Assembly: GCA_900545135.1 (NCBI GenBank)
Contig: UQXL01000004.1
Span: 48,018-112,017 of the forward strand
Direction: 5' to 3'
Length of the DNA stretch: 64,000 nucleotides
Source of the DNA: an uncultured Eubacteriales bacterium
GTDB lineage: Bacteria; Bacillota; Clostridia; Peptostreptococcales; Anaerovoracaceae
Under the pieces are notes generated by a model. It was not told the DNA's origin. It made no database searches and saw only the letters and a list, made by a program, of their open reading frames with translations. The number at the start of each line of letters is the position of its first letter. Position 1 is the first letter of the stretch. Shown here one piece after another: positions 26,890 through 35,917 of the stretch. The position numbers were made by a program, and so were the translations under genes.

Positions 26890-28365
26890 CTATTCCTCGC
26901 TGAGACGGCACAGCAGATCAATCAGAAACTGCCATATCGGCAGCATAGTATCCAAATGAAGTCGTTCTTTCGGCGTATGCGCGCCTCTGGAATACGGAGC
27001 TATGCCGACTATTTCCATCTCCGGAATGCGGTAAGAGACGATGGACGCTTCCTCACCTCCGTGTACCAGCTCGCAGGACGGCTTAAAGCCAAAGCGGTTT
27101 TCATAAGTCTCAAGGCAGATTCTGGTCAAAGATGAAAGAGGCTTTTCCGGCCACGCCGGGTCGTCTCCCGTCTTTTCCAGCGTCACGCCGTATCTGGCGC
27201 AGAGGCGTGAGAACCTACGAGCCATCATATATTTGTAATAGTCTGTATTGGAACGGATCACATAGCTTCCGGTGAATACGCCGTCTTTCAGCTGCGCGCA
27301 TTTAATCAGCGCTGAGCCCAGCACCTGCTTCGGATTCAAATGATGACGCTTCAGAGCGCCTACAGGGGTAAAGAGGAGAAAATCCAAAAGTTTTTCGGTA
27401 CAGTCTGGGCTCAGCGCTTTTTCTGCTTTATCTTCCGGGTGAGACTCCGGCGCATCATAGTTCCATGTGATATTCCCTTCCGTGGCGGAAAACTCATTGC
27501 AAATATCATCCATCGCATGGGTTATACAGGCTTTTATATCGCTGTCGGTGTTTTCCGGCACTGCTATGACTGCTCTGCCTCCGTCCGGGATGCTTCCTGC
27601 GCCTCCGCTGACTTCAAGATCGCATAGTCTGACATCAAATTTCTGCTCAAGTTCCGCCAATATTTCTGTCAAGATTGATAAGCCGTTGGCATAGCCGCTT
27701 CCTATCTCAAGTCCTGTGTGTCCGCCGTGCAGACCGCTGATCTGAAATACGCGGCTCACTTCCCCGGCTCTGAAAGATTCTTCATGCAGCTCCATCTTAA
27801 TGTCAAAAGAAATCATCCCTGCGCTGCCTAAGATTAGCACATCGGGATCGCCGCAGTCCATAGTCATCATCCTGCGGGATTTCAGCTTGCTCATATCAAA
27901 GAGGCGTATTCCTTCAAGACCAGTTTCTTCCCTGACTGTAAACAGCAATTCCATCGGCGGCCGCTGCAGCTCATCGTCGGTCATGACGGCCAGCATATTG
28001 CACAGTCCTACCGCGTTGTCCGCGCCGAGGGTAGACCCCTCCGCGTACAGAATATTTCCGTCACGGCGCAGTCTCACCGGCTCGTTCTCCATGTCAAGAT
28101 CGCACCACTCTTCCTTTTCACATACCATATCCATGTGAGCCTGCATCAGAAAGTAAGGCGCTTTTTCAGCGCCTGGGCTGGAAGCAAGACGGACCAGCAC
28201 ATTGCCGTGTCGGTCCGTTTCTGTCTCCAATCCTCTTTCTTCGGCAATATGGACGATATACCGCGCAAGCGCGCTTTCATTGCCGGAACCGTGGGGTATT
28301 TTGCAGATCTCTTCAAAGAACTGCAGCGCCCTCTTAGGTTCCATGCCTTCAGTGAGATATCCCAT
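26890..28365 (-). CDS. pepD: Beta-Ala-His / Xaa-His dipeptidase (peptidase M20, PepD)
   Basis: 491 residues, a zinc aminopeptidase that splits dipeptides in the cytoplasm. Landmarks are KIPHGSGNE near 22, the metal-binding MQAHMDMVCEK near 81, EGSTLGADNAVG near 117, and TVREETGLEG near 147. The ATG of MGYLTEGMEP is chosen because GGAGG lies 9 bases upstream; the longer frame starts in unrelated sequence. It lies 59 bp after the last ABC gene of the peptide importer on the same strand, so imported peptides could be hydrolysed by the product of the same transcript. Confidence 0.93.
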   Translation of the reverse strand: MGYLTEGMEPKRALQFFEEICKIPHGSGNESALARYIVHIAEERGLETETDRHGNVLVRLASSPGAEKAPYFLMQAHMDMVCEKEEWCDLDMENEPVRLRRDGNILYAEGSTLGADNAVGLCNMLAVMTDDELQRPPMELLFTVREETGLEGIRLFDMSKLKSRRMMTMDCGDPDVLILGSAGMISFDIKMELHEESFRAGEVSRVFQISGLHGGHTGLEIGSGYANGLSILTEILAELEQKFDVRLCDLEVSGGAGSIPDGGRAVIAVPENTDSDIKACITHAMDDICNEFSATEGNITWNYDAPESHPEDKAEKALSPDCTEKLLDFLLFTPVGALKRHHLNPKQVLGSALIKCAQLKDGVFTGSYVIRSNTDYYKYMMARRFSRLCARYGVTLEKTGDDPAWPEKPLSSLTRICLETYENRFGFKPSCELVHGGEEASIVSYRIPEMEIVGIAPYSRGAHTPKERLHLDTMLPIWQFLIDLLCRLSEE

Positions 28366-28424
28366 ATTTCCTTGCCTCCGTTTTTTATAAAGGATTCTAA
28401 GTTTTCGCTTAAAGCTTTTCAGTT

Positions 28425-29414
28425 TTAATAAAGGATTTTTCCGTTTTCGCCAACCTTGAAGCAGGCCACCTTGTGTCCCGGCTTTACTTCCACGAACGGA
28501 GGAGTTTCCTCCTCGCACCTCTTGTCGCAGTATTCGCAGCGCTTTGCGAATCTGCAGCCTGGTTTTACATTGATCGGGCTGCTTACCTCTCCGCGTATCA
28601 GCTGTATTTCCTTTCCTCTGGCCTCCAGAGAAGGTTCCGGGATCGCGGCCAGCAGTGCTTTGGTATACGGGTGCAGCGGGTTTTCAAACAATTCGTCGGA
28701 ATTGGCGTATTCCACGCTCTTTCCCAGATACATTACCATGATATTGTTGGAAATGTGCTTTACTACGCTGAGGTCGTGGGTAACGAACATATACGTCAGA
28801 CCCAGTGATTCCTGCAGATCCATAAGCAGATTGAGAATCTGCGCCTGAATGGATACGTCAAGGGCTGAAACCGGTTCATCGCAGACGATGAATTTCGGAT
28901 TCAGAGAAAGCGCACGGGCAATGCCGATACGCTGGCGGCGGCCGCCGTCCAGCTCGTGAGGATAAGAATTGGCATATCTTCTCGCCAGTCCCACAAGGTC
29001 CATCAGCTCTGCCGCCCGGTTGAAAGTCTCTTTGCGTGTGCGGTAGGTCTTCTGGATGAACATATACTCGGCAATGGCCTCGATGACCGACTGTCTCGGG
29101 TCTATACTTGAATACGGATCCTGGAAGATTATCTGCATATTCTTCCTCAGATTGCGCATAGCATGACCTTTTGCTTTGGTGATGTCATTTCCCTGAAAGA
29201 AAATCTTTCCTCCCGTAGGCTCTATGAGCCGCAGGATACTGCGTCCAAGCGTACTCTTGCCGCAGCCTGACTCACCTACGACGCCAAGTGTCTCGCCTTC
29301 CATAATTTCCAGGTCTACGCCGTCTACAGCGTGAAGCTTCGCCCCGCCTTTCAGGGAAAAGATCTTTTCTAAACCTTCTGTACGAAGCAGAACATTTTTA
29401 TTTTCTTCCTTCAT
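28425..29414 (-). CDS. Oligo/dipeptide ABC transporter ATP-binding protein (DppF/OppF type)
   Basis: 329 residues. Walker A GESGCGKST near 47, Walker B FIVCDEP near 174, and the oligopeptide-transporter C-terminal extension with four cysteines CRFAKRCEYCDKRC near 288, which in relatives binds an iron-sulfur cluster. The ABC signature is LDGGRRQR, where most have SGGQRQR; this variant occurs in other peptide importers. Pairs with the ATPase encoded immediately upstream (3-bp gap). Confidence 0.93.
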   Translation of the reverse strand: MKEENKNVLLRTEGLEKIFSLKGGAKLHAVDGVDLEIMEGETLGVVGESGCGKSTLGRSILRLIEPTGGKIFFQGNDITKAKGHAMRNLRKNMQIIFQDPYSSIDPRQSVIEAIAEYMFIQKTYRTRKETFNRAAELMDLVGLARRYANSYPHELDGGRRQRIGIARALSLNPKFIVCDEPVSALDVSIQAQILNLLMDLQESLGLTYMFVTHDLSVVKHISNNIMVMYLGKSVEYANSDELFENPLHPYTKALLAAIPEPSLEARGKEIQLIRGEVSSPINVKPGCRFAKRCEYCDKRCEEETPPFVEVKPGHKVACFKVGENGKILY

Positions 29415-29417
29415 ACT

Positions 29418-30527
29418 TTATTCCTCCTTCCCTGCTTTGGCGCCGCTGTCTGAGGCGTCGCCCGAGCCGTTGTCTGAAGAAATGCCTGCGCCGCTGCCCG
29501 AGCTGCTTTTTTCTTCTGCCGGCGGTTTCGCAGCCAGCTTTGCCATTTCCTCTTTGTACTTAGGGTCGAAGAGGTGGCATGCGATTTTATGAGTTCCCTC
29601 GATAAAGACCTCTGGCTGTTTAGTCTTGCAAAGCTCTGTGCAATGGCTGCACCGAGGTGCGAAGTAGCAACCCTCAGGCAGCTTGGTAGGGTCAGGCATC
29701 AGTCCCGGGATCGGCGTCAGTCTGGATTTTCTCGATTTGAGATCAGGAATGGAGCCGAAAAGTCCCGTAGTATACGGATGATGCTTGTCACCCTTGAAAA
29801 TATCCTCAATCGTGCCGAACTCGATGATCTTTCCGGCGTACATTACCGCCACGTGATCGCATATCTGCGCCACAATACCCAGGTCATGGGTAATCATCAG
29901 CATGGACGTGCCCAGCCTGTCGCGGAGATCACGGATCATGGCCAGCACCTGCGCCTGAATTGTCACGTCGAGAGCCGTAGTCGGCTCGTCGGCGATCAGC
30001 AGATCAGGTTCGCAGGAAAGGGCGATGGCTATGACTACCCTCTGTTTCATTCCGCCTGAAAACTGATGAGGATAATCGAATTTACGCTTAGGAACGATGC
30101 CTACCAGGCTGAGAATCTCTTCTACTCTCTTTTCAACATCCTCCTTGGACATGTCTTCATTGTGAAGCTTTATGCCCTCGGCGATCTGCTCGCCTACAGT
30201 CTGCACAGGGTTCAGCGAAGTCATAGGATCCTGGAAAACCATGGCGATCTTATCGCCGCGGATTTTCCTCATCTTTTCTTCTTCTGTCTCCAGCAGGTTT
30301 TCTCCCTCAAACAGGATTTCACCGCCGAGGATCCGGCCTGTTGTCGCAGGAAGCAACCGCATGATGGAAAGCGCTGTCGTAGTCTTGCCCGCGCCGGTTT
30401 CTCCAACCAGTCCGAGGGTCCCGCTTTTCTCGATTTCCAGATCTATACCGTTTACGGCTTCCACCGTTTCAAGGTCCGTCTGGTAGTTTACACGGAGATC
30501 TTTTATTTCCAATATTTTTTCTGCCAT
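29418..30527 (-). CDS. Oligo/dipeptide ABC transporter ATP-binding protein (DppD/OppD type)
   Basis: 369 residues. Walker A GETGAGKTT near 41, signature FSGGMKQR near 157, Walker B LLIADEP near 177, and the Cys-containing C-terminal region CYFAPRCSHCTELC near 286. An unusual low-complexity Ser/Gly/Asp tail (about 335-369) extends past the family end. Translated closely with its neighbours: 10 bp after the dppC-type permease gene, 3 bp before the dppF-type gene. Confidence 0.93.
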   Translation of the reverse strand: MAEKILEIKDLRVNYQTDLETVEAVNGIDLEIEKSGTLGLVGETGAGKTTTALSIMRLLPATTGRILGGEILFEGENLLETEEEKMRKIRGDKIAMVFQDPMTSLNPVQTVGEQIAEGIKLHNEDMSKEDVEKRVEEILSLVGIVPKRKFDYPHQFSGGMKQRVVIAIALSCEPDLLIADEPTTALDVTIQAQVLAMIRDLRDRLGTSMLMITHDLGIVAQICDHVAVMYAGKIIEFGTIEDIFKGDKHHPYTTGLFGSIPDLKSRKSRLTPIPGLMPDPTKLPEGCYFAPRCSHCTELCKTKQPEVFIEGTHKIACHLFDPKYKEEMAKLAAKPPAEEKSSSGSGAGISSDNGSGDASDSGAKAGKEE

Positions 30528-30537
30528 TCCGACCTCC

Positions 30538-31428
30538 CTACGATTTCAGATGTGGATCCAGCGCATCCCTAAGCCCGTCGCCCATCAGATTGATAGCACA
30601 GGCAGTGATAACTATAGCTGCCGCAGGGAATATCAAAAGATGCGGAGCCGCACGCATGAATTCGCGCGCCTCGGAGAGCATCTGTCCCCATTCCGGCGAA
30701 GGCGGCTGCATACCCAGTCCCAGGAAGCTCAATGTAGATTCGTAGATGACGATCTTGGCAACGTTCAGCGTCGTGTTGACGATGATGATGCCCATTGAGT
30801 TTGGTATGATGTGATGCAGTATTATTCTAAAGCCGCTCGCGCCGCCTGCACGAGAGGCCTCTACATAATCCGACTCGGCTAAATTGAGTACCTCTGATCG
30901 GACAAGTCTTACATAGTTGGTAAAGAACGCCAGTGTCAGCGCGATGACCAGATTGGTAAAATTGGCGCCCAGGGCGTAAACTACCGCCATGGTAAACAGC
31001 AGATCAGGCACGGACATGAATATGTCCAAAGCACGCATGATCAGGCTGTCGACCCATTTTCCGTAATATCCGGCAACGGCTCCCAAAAGGCATCCGACTA
31101 CGCAGGACGATACAGTTCCTAAAAGCGCGATACCTAAGGAAATTTTTCCTCCGTGAAGTACACGGGCGAAAATATCTCTTCCGTAAGAATCGCAGCCGAA
31201 CCAGTGCTCAGCTGAAGGCAGCGCGTTTTTCAATGCTACATCCTGCTTTGTAGCCATGTCGTACGGAACGATCAAGTCTGCGCAGAGCAGCAGAACAGTT
31301 ACGGCAACAAACAGTATCAAGCCTATCAGAGCGCTCTTGCTCTTGACAAAACGTCTACAGATTTCTTTGAACTGACTCTGCTTTTTATATACTTCTACGG
31401 TCGTAGGGTTATTCAAGTTTACTTCCAT
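30538..31428 (-). CDS. Peptide ABC transporter permease (DppC/OppC type)
   Basis: 296 residues, an N-terminal membrane segment, the OppC_N motif, and five more helices with the permease loop EASRAGGASGFRIILHHIIP (about 190-209), matching the EAA motif that contacts the ATPases. The first residues (about 1-30) are hydrophilic. The gene is 4 bp after the dppB-type gene. Confidence 0.93.
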   Translation of the reverse strand: MEVNLNNPTTVEVYKKQSQFKEICRRFVKSKSALIGLILFVAVTVLLLCADLIVPYDMATKQDVALKNALPSAEHWFGCDSYGRDIFARVLHGGKISLGIALLGTVSSCVVGCLLGAVAGYYGKWVDSLIMRALDIFMSVPDLLFTMAVVYALGANFTNLVIALTLAFFTNYVRLVRSEVLNLAESDYVEASRAGGASGFRIILHHIIPNSMGIIIVNTTLNVAKIVIYESTLSFLGLGMQPPSPEWGQMLSEAREFMRAAPHLLIFPAAAIVITACAINLMGDGLRDALDPHLKS

Positions 31429-31432
31429 GACA

Positions 31433-32374
31433 TCACCCTTTTAACCTTTCGTATTTAGCCTTGATACGCGGATCTATGTACGCGTAAGCTATATCTACCA
31501 GCAGCATAACTACGGTGAATACGATAGCGATGAGGATCGTTCCCGCAATTATCGTAGGCTCGTCTTTATAGCTTATCCTGTCTACGATGAGACTTCCTAT
31601 GCCCTGAATGGAGAACAGCTTTTCTGCTACTACAGCTCCCGCGATGAGTACGCCAAGGTTGAGTCCGATATTGGTAACTACCGGCAGTAAAGCGTTTTCA
31701 AGAGCATGCTTCCAGATTACCGTCCTCTCGCTGGCGCCCTTTGCGCGCGCCGTGCGCACATAGTCCTGACGAATCTCTTCCAGCATTGAGGATTTGGTAA
31801 ATCGGAAGTTCTGCGCCGCAGGCGGTATGGCTATGGTAATAGCCGGCATAATAAGGCTCCATATAGTTCCGTCGTCATACGTAGGAAGCAAATTAAGCTT
31901 CAGACAGAATATGAATAGCAGTACCATACCCAGCACGAAGCTCGGCACCGCCGCCAGAAAGAATGATATGACTGACGGTATGTTGTCCCACAGGGAATAT
32001 TGTTTTACCGCCGCTATTATTCCCAGCGGCACCCCTATGAGCGTTGATAGGACAATTCCGATGAAGGCCAGCTTGATCGTCGTGATGTAGCGAGGCCAGA
32101 TTTCATCGAAAACAGGTTGTTTTGTATAGTAGGATGTGCCGAAATCTTGATCTATGAATACGTCTTTGACATAATCCACATATCTTTGCAATATCGGCTG
32201 ATCATATCCCAACTCGTGATTCAGCTGTTCCACGTCAGCCTCAGTGGCTGACGGGCCCAGCATGATTCTGCCCGGCGTACTGGGCGTCAGGTTCATAACC
32301 AGAAATATGATCAGGATGACGCCCAATATCGTCGGTATCAGAAACAAGAGACGTTTGATTACATAACGATACAT
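31433..32374 (-). CDS. Peptide ABC transporter permease (DppB/OppB type)
   Basis: 313 residues with six membrane helices. The N-terminus MYRYVIKRLLFLIPTILGV is the classic DppB start, and the EAA-type loop reads YVRTARAKGASERTVIWKHA (about 209-228). It lies 48 bp after the solute-binding protein gene. Confidence 0.94.
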   Translation of the reverse strand: MYRYVIKRLLFLIPTILGVILIIFLVMNLTPSTPGRIMLGPSATEADVEQLNHELGYDQPILQRYVDYVKDVFIDQDFGTSYYTKQPVFDEIWPRYITTIKLAFIGIVLSTLIGVPLGIIAAVKQYSLWDNIPSVISFFLAAVPSFVLGMVLLFIFCLKLNLLPTYDDGTIWSLIMPAITIAIPPAAQNFRFTKSSMLEEIRQDYVRTARAKGASERTVIWKHALENALLPVVTNIGLNLGVLIAGAVVAEKLFSIQGIGSLIVDRISYKDEPTIIAGTILIAIVFTVVMLLVDIAYAYIDPRIKAKYERLKG

Positions 32375-32422
32375 TTACATTTCTTCCTCCCTATTTTGAA
32401 ATTTACAGAGGATTTAGCAAAA

Positions 32423-33988
32423 CTATTTCCAGCTAAAGGTTCTGATTTTATAGAAGTTTGGAACAGGTTCTCCGATATCCAGGTCACCGGACCATACGAT
32501 TCCTACAGGCTTGTGAACCAGAGGATCTATGGTGGCTGTTTTCATGACCATATCCCAAAGTTCAGTGTAGTATGTAAGACGTTCGTCTATATCCGTTGTG
32601 GAAACGCCCAGGTCGATCAATTCTTCCATACGCTGCCAGTTGAACGGGGAGCGATCGTCTTTGAATTTAACAAGGTACATACCTGTAGATTCGCTGTGAA
32701 CCTGCTGACGAATATTGTTAAAGTCGTAGTTGTTTGAATCTCCGAATATAACGATGTCATAATTCTGTCCGTACATATCCGCTTCTGCAGCTGCATACTC
32801 ACGCATATCCACGCCTACAGTGATTCCTACCTGAGCAAGGTTATCCTGAATAACTACTGCTGCTTTGCCCTTAGGAGAGTCAGCGCCGCCATAAGTCAGG
32901 ATGTTGCCCAAATCAAGGCCGTCTCCGTAGCCTGCTTCTTCCAGCAATGCTTTTGCCTTGTCAGGATCATATTCATAGGTCATGAATCCCTCTGAAGGCT
33001 GAGTAGGCACGTAATCGTGCGGCATGTACTCGTTTGTAACAGTTCCCTTGCCGTCGAATACAGCTGTATTGATGGCATCTTTATCGATGGCGTAGAATAT
33101 TGCCTGACGTACTTTTTCATTCATCAGTGCGTCGTTGGCAGTGTGTGACAGGTAGTTGATGCCCAGCCAAGTGATGTCGTTGCCCTTGAGCATTGTGGAC
33201 TGACCGCCCTCTTTGCTGGAAACAGCGTCCCAGTCAGACAGATTGACTTCTGCCAGATAATCTATATCTCCGTTTTCATAAGCGATTACGGCTGCAGCTT
33301 CGTCTGCGATTACCTTGAACTCAACGTGCTTGATTGCAGGAGCTCCGCGCCAGTAGTCCTCATAGGCGTCCATCTTGACACCGCTGGCTACATTGTATTC
33401 GGTTACATAATACGGACCGGTTCCGGCTTTGTGCGGAATGGTTCCGAAATCATCACCCTGCTCAGTCACTTCTTTTTCATTGGTAATCTTAATGGAAAAG
33501 AAAGTGTGGTCGATAGCAGAGTACGGCTGATTCAATGTAAATTCAACAGTGTTTTCATCGATAGCCTTTACCTCTTCGATCGGTGAAGTCAGGTAGTTGA
33601 AACGGCTGTTCTTCATTGCGCGCTCATAGCTGAACACTACATCGTTCGCGGTAAGCGGTTCTCCGTTCTGGAAAGTTACTCCTTCGCGGAGCGGTATTGT
33701 GTAAACAAGACCGTCGTCGCTGATAGTTACTCCGTCAGCCAGTTCCTCATAATAGCCCTCTCCGGCTTCATCCATTCCGTACAGACCTTCATACATCTGA
33801 TGCCATACGTACATGTCATAGGTGAGGGTGGAGTTTTCCCAGTCCAGTGAAGACAAGGACTGTCCGAGTCTCATGACCAGCGTTCTGTCTTCATTGTTTC
33901 CGCTGTCGCTTCCTCCGCCTCCGCCGCAGGCTGCCAGAGCAGTAACCATGACAACGCTCAGCAGCAGGGTCAATAATTTCTTTTTCAT
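32423..33988 (-). CDS. Peptide ABC transporter substrate-binding lipoprotein (family 5)
   Basis: 521 residues. The signal peptide ends in the lipobox LAAC (Cys21), followed by a Gly/Ser-rich spacer. The rest is the SBP_bac_5 fold, with the signature region LREGVTFQNGEPLTANDVVFSYE near 100-122. It captures di- or oligopeptides outside and delivers them to the permeases. First gene of the five-gene importer plus pepD. The ATG follows AAGGAG. Its promoter has a G9 tract between -35 and -10, see the separate entry. Confidence 0.94.
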   Translation of the reverse strand: MKKKLLTLLLSVVMVTALAACGGGGGSDSGNNEDRTLVMRLGQSLSSLDWENSTLTYDMYVWHQMYEGLYGMDEAGEGYYEELADGVTISDDGLVYTIPLREGVTFQNGEPLTANDVVFSYERAMKNSRFNYLTSPIEEVKAIDENTVEFTLNQPYSAIDHTFFSIKITNEKEVTEQGDDFGTIPHKAGTGPYYVTEYNVASGVKMDAYEDYWRGAPAIKHVEFKVIADEAAAVIAYENGDIDYLAEVNLSDWDAVSSKEGGQSTMLKGNDITWLGINYLSHTANDALMNEKVRQAIFYAIDKDAINTAVFDGKGTVTNEYMPHDYVPTQPSEGFMTYEYDPDKAKALLEEAGYGDGLDLGNILTYGGADSPKGKAAVVIQDNLAQVGITVGVDMREYAAAEADMYGQNYDIVIFGDSNNYDFNNIRQQVHSESTGMYLVKFKDDRSPFNWQRMEELIDLGVSTTDIDERLTYYTELWDMVMKTATIDPLVHKPVGIVWSGDLDIGEPVPNFYKIRTFSWK

Positions 33989-34054
33989 AACATTCTCCTT
34001 CCCGCCTGTTCCCCAGGCGAATAGTCGCTTCCTTTTCAGTCAGCTAGATATACT

Positions 34055-34096
34055 ATTATATGACCACTATACCCCCCCCCGGTAAAGATTTGTCAA
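34055..34096 (-). promoter_or_regulatory. Peptide-transporter promoter with a G9 tract in the spacer
   Basis: On the minus strand: TTGACA (34091-34096), a 19-base spacer whose last 9 bases are all G (34072-34080), then TATAGT (34066-34071). Changing the tract to seven G would give the optimal 17-base spacing. A second possible -10, TATAAT (34055-34060), lies 5 bases further downstream and would have no -35 at the right place. The transcript leader is about 65 bases to the ATG. Confidence 0.7.
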
Positions 34097-34264
34097 TAAG
34101 TAATTTTCAATACTTATAAACGGGAAGAAAGCCTCTAAGCTGGCTGATAACAAGCCTTTTACGGCTGAAACGCTGTTTTTTCAAATGTTTCCGCCGACAA
34201 AGTTTTGTCATAATATTTAGTTTCAAGGCACAAAAAGTATCGCAAAGAGTTTGTTAAAAATAAA
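34097..34264. other. Intergenic stretch between peptide and amino-acid transporter operons
   Basis: No gene or clear signal seen in this 168-bp AT-rich stretch beyond the terminator and promoter listed separately. Confidence 0.5.
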
Positions 34265-34301
34265 GAACGGAAGCAGCAATATTCATGCTTTGCTTCCGTT
34301 C
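34265..34301 (-). terminator. Terminator of the branched-chain amino acid transporter operon
   Basis: An 11-bp perfect stem GAACGGAAGCA / TGCTTCCGTTC (34265-34275 and 34291-34301), followed on the minus strand by TTTATTTTT. It lies about 50 bp past the livF stop. Confidence 0.92.
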
Positions 34302-34353
34302 CTATTATTTAAAGAAGATGTTATGAAAACAATCCCGTCTTAAAATTATGTCT

Positions 34354-35058
34354 TTACTTTTTCTTTCCCAGGTAAGCCTCCTGAATTGCATTGTCCTTTA
34401 TCAAATCCGAGGCAAGACCGCTGGCAGTAATACTGCCCTGTTCAAGTACATACGCTCTGTCTGCTACGGAAAGAGCCTTAAAAGCATTTTGCTCTACAAG
34501 AAGTATAGTCTTTCCCATAGCTTTTATTTCCTTGATGATATCGAATATCGTATTTATAAGCATCGGAGCAAGCCCTAGGGATGGTTCATCAAGCATTATA
34601 AGTTCAGGCGATGACATGAGTCCTCTTCCCATTACCAGCATCTGCTGTTCGCCGCCTGAGAGGGTTCCCGCTATCTGTTTTTCCCTTTCTTTCAGCCTGG
34701 GAAACAGATTGTATACTCTGTCGAAGTCATCCTTTATGCCCTTGATATCATTTCTGAGGTAAGCCCCCATCTTAAGATTCTCATGAACTGTAAGATTTGC
34801 AAATACCACGCGTCCCTCCGGCACCTGGCAGATGCCCGACTTGACCACTTTATGCGGCTGCCTTGGCAGATTCTTGCCGGACAATTCGATATTTCCGGTA
34901 TACTTTACCATTCCGCTTATGGAATTCAACAGTGAAGATTTTCCTGCTCCATTGGAACCGATTATGGTAACTATCTCTCCGTCGTTTACTTCCAGACCGA
35001 CGCCCTTGAGAGCATGAATTCCGCCGTAGAATACGTTGAGATCTTTTACTTTAAGCAT
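34354..35058 (-). CDS. livF: Branched-chain amino acid ABC transporter ATP-binding protein LivF
   Basis: 234 residues, an ABC ATPase. Walker A GSNGAGKSS near 34, signature LSGGEQQM near 135, Walker B LIMLDEP near 156, and the LivF-type motif GICQVPEGRVVFANLTV near 85. It pairs with LivG to drive import of Leu/Ile/Val or related amino acids. Its start overlaps the livG stop by 8 bp. Confidence 0.94.
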   Translation of the reverse strand: MLKVKDLNVFYGGIHALKGVGLEVNDGEIVTIIGSNGAGKSSLLNSISGMVKYTGNIELSGKNLPRQPHKVVKSGICQVPEGRVVFANLTVHENLKMGAYLRNDIKGIKDDFDRVYNLFPRLKEREKQIAGTLSGGEQQMLVMGRGLMSSPELIMLDEPSLGLAPMLINTIFDIIKEIKAMGKTILLVEQNAFKALSVADRAYVLEQGSITASGLASDLIKDNAIQEAYLGKKK

Positions 35059-35917
35059 CCTTCACACCTCCCAGCTCTTTCATTTCTTCCGCAGTTCCAA
35101 GGTAAGCTTCGACTACGGCAGGATCGTTCTGCACCTCTTCGGCAGTTCCCTCTGCCAGGAATTTTCCGAAGTTAAGGACATACACCTTATCGCACAGACC
35201 CATGATGAGATCCATGTGATGTTCTATGACCAGCACGGATAAGTTGAATTTATCTCTTATATCCCTGATCAGATCCATCAGAGCTATGGTTTCTTCCGGG
35301 TTCATACCGGCGGCAGGCTCATCCAGCAGCAAAAGCTTCGGATCAAGAGCAAGCGCTCTTGCAATTTCCAGTTTTCTCTGCATACCATAGGGAAGATTCG
35401 CCGATACCATGTCTCTGACTTCCCAAAGTCCCATAAGCTTAAGGAGCCTTTCGGTCTTCATCTTAAGTTCTTTTTCCTGCTTTTTATACTTAGGCAGAAA
35501 CCTGAGAAGCACAGCGTCCAGTATGGTATAGTCCGCACTGCGGTGACAGGCGGTGTAAACATTTTCAAAGGCGGTCAGCTTTTTGAAAAGTCTGATATTC
35601 TGAAATGTTCTGGTTATACCCTTTTGTGCAATCTGATAAGGCTTCAGCGCCTTGAACATAAATCTTCTCTTAAGTCCGTCAAGGAAACCGTCGCCGTAAG
35701 GATCTTTCACTGCGAGCTTTTCACCGTAAAAGCTTATTTCTCCCTCAGTCAGCGTATATACGCCGGTTATCAGATTGAATATAGTCGTTTTTCCGGCGCC
35801 GTTAGGTCCTATCAGTCCGAAGATTTCTCCCTCTTCGATGGTGAAAGATACGTCTCCTACTGCAGTCAGTCCGCCGAATCTTTTAGTCACATGCTCCAGT
35901 TTCAATACGTCTGTCAT
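35051..35917 (-). CDS. livG: Branched-chain amino acid ABC transporter ATP-binding protein LivG
   Basis: 288 residues. Walker A GPNGAGKTT near 37; the LivG-type GITRTFQNIRLFKKLTAFENV near 96-116; signature LPYGMQRKLEIARAL near 175; Walker B LLLLDEPAAGMN near 195. The LPYG signature instead of LSGG is normal for LivG. Start overlaps the livM stop by 4 bp. Confidence 0.94.
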   Translation of the reverse strand: MTDVLKLEHVTKRFGGLTAVGDVSFTIEEGEIFGLIGPNGAGKTTIFNLITGVYTLTEGEISFYGEKLAVKDPYGDGFLDGLKRRFMFKALKPYQIAQKGITRTFQNIRLFKKLTAFENVYTACHRSADYTILDAVLLRFLPKYKKQEKELKMKTERLLKLMGLWEVRDMVSANLPYGMQRKLEIARALALDPKLLLLDEPAAGMNPEETIALMDLIRDIRDKFNLSVLVIEHHMDLIMGLCDKVYVLNFGKFLAEGTAEEVQNDPAVVEAYLGTAEEMKELGGVKDA

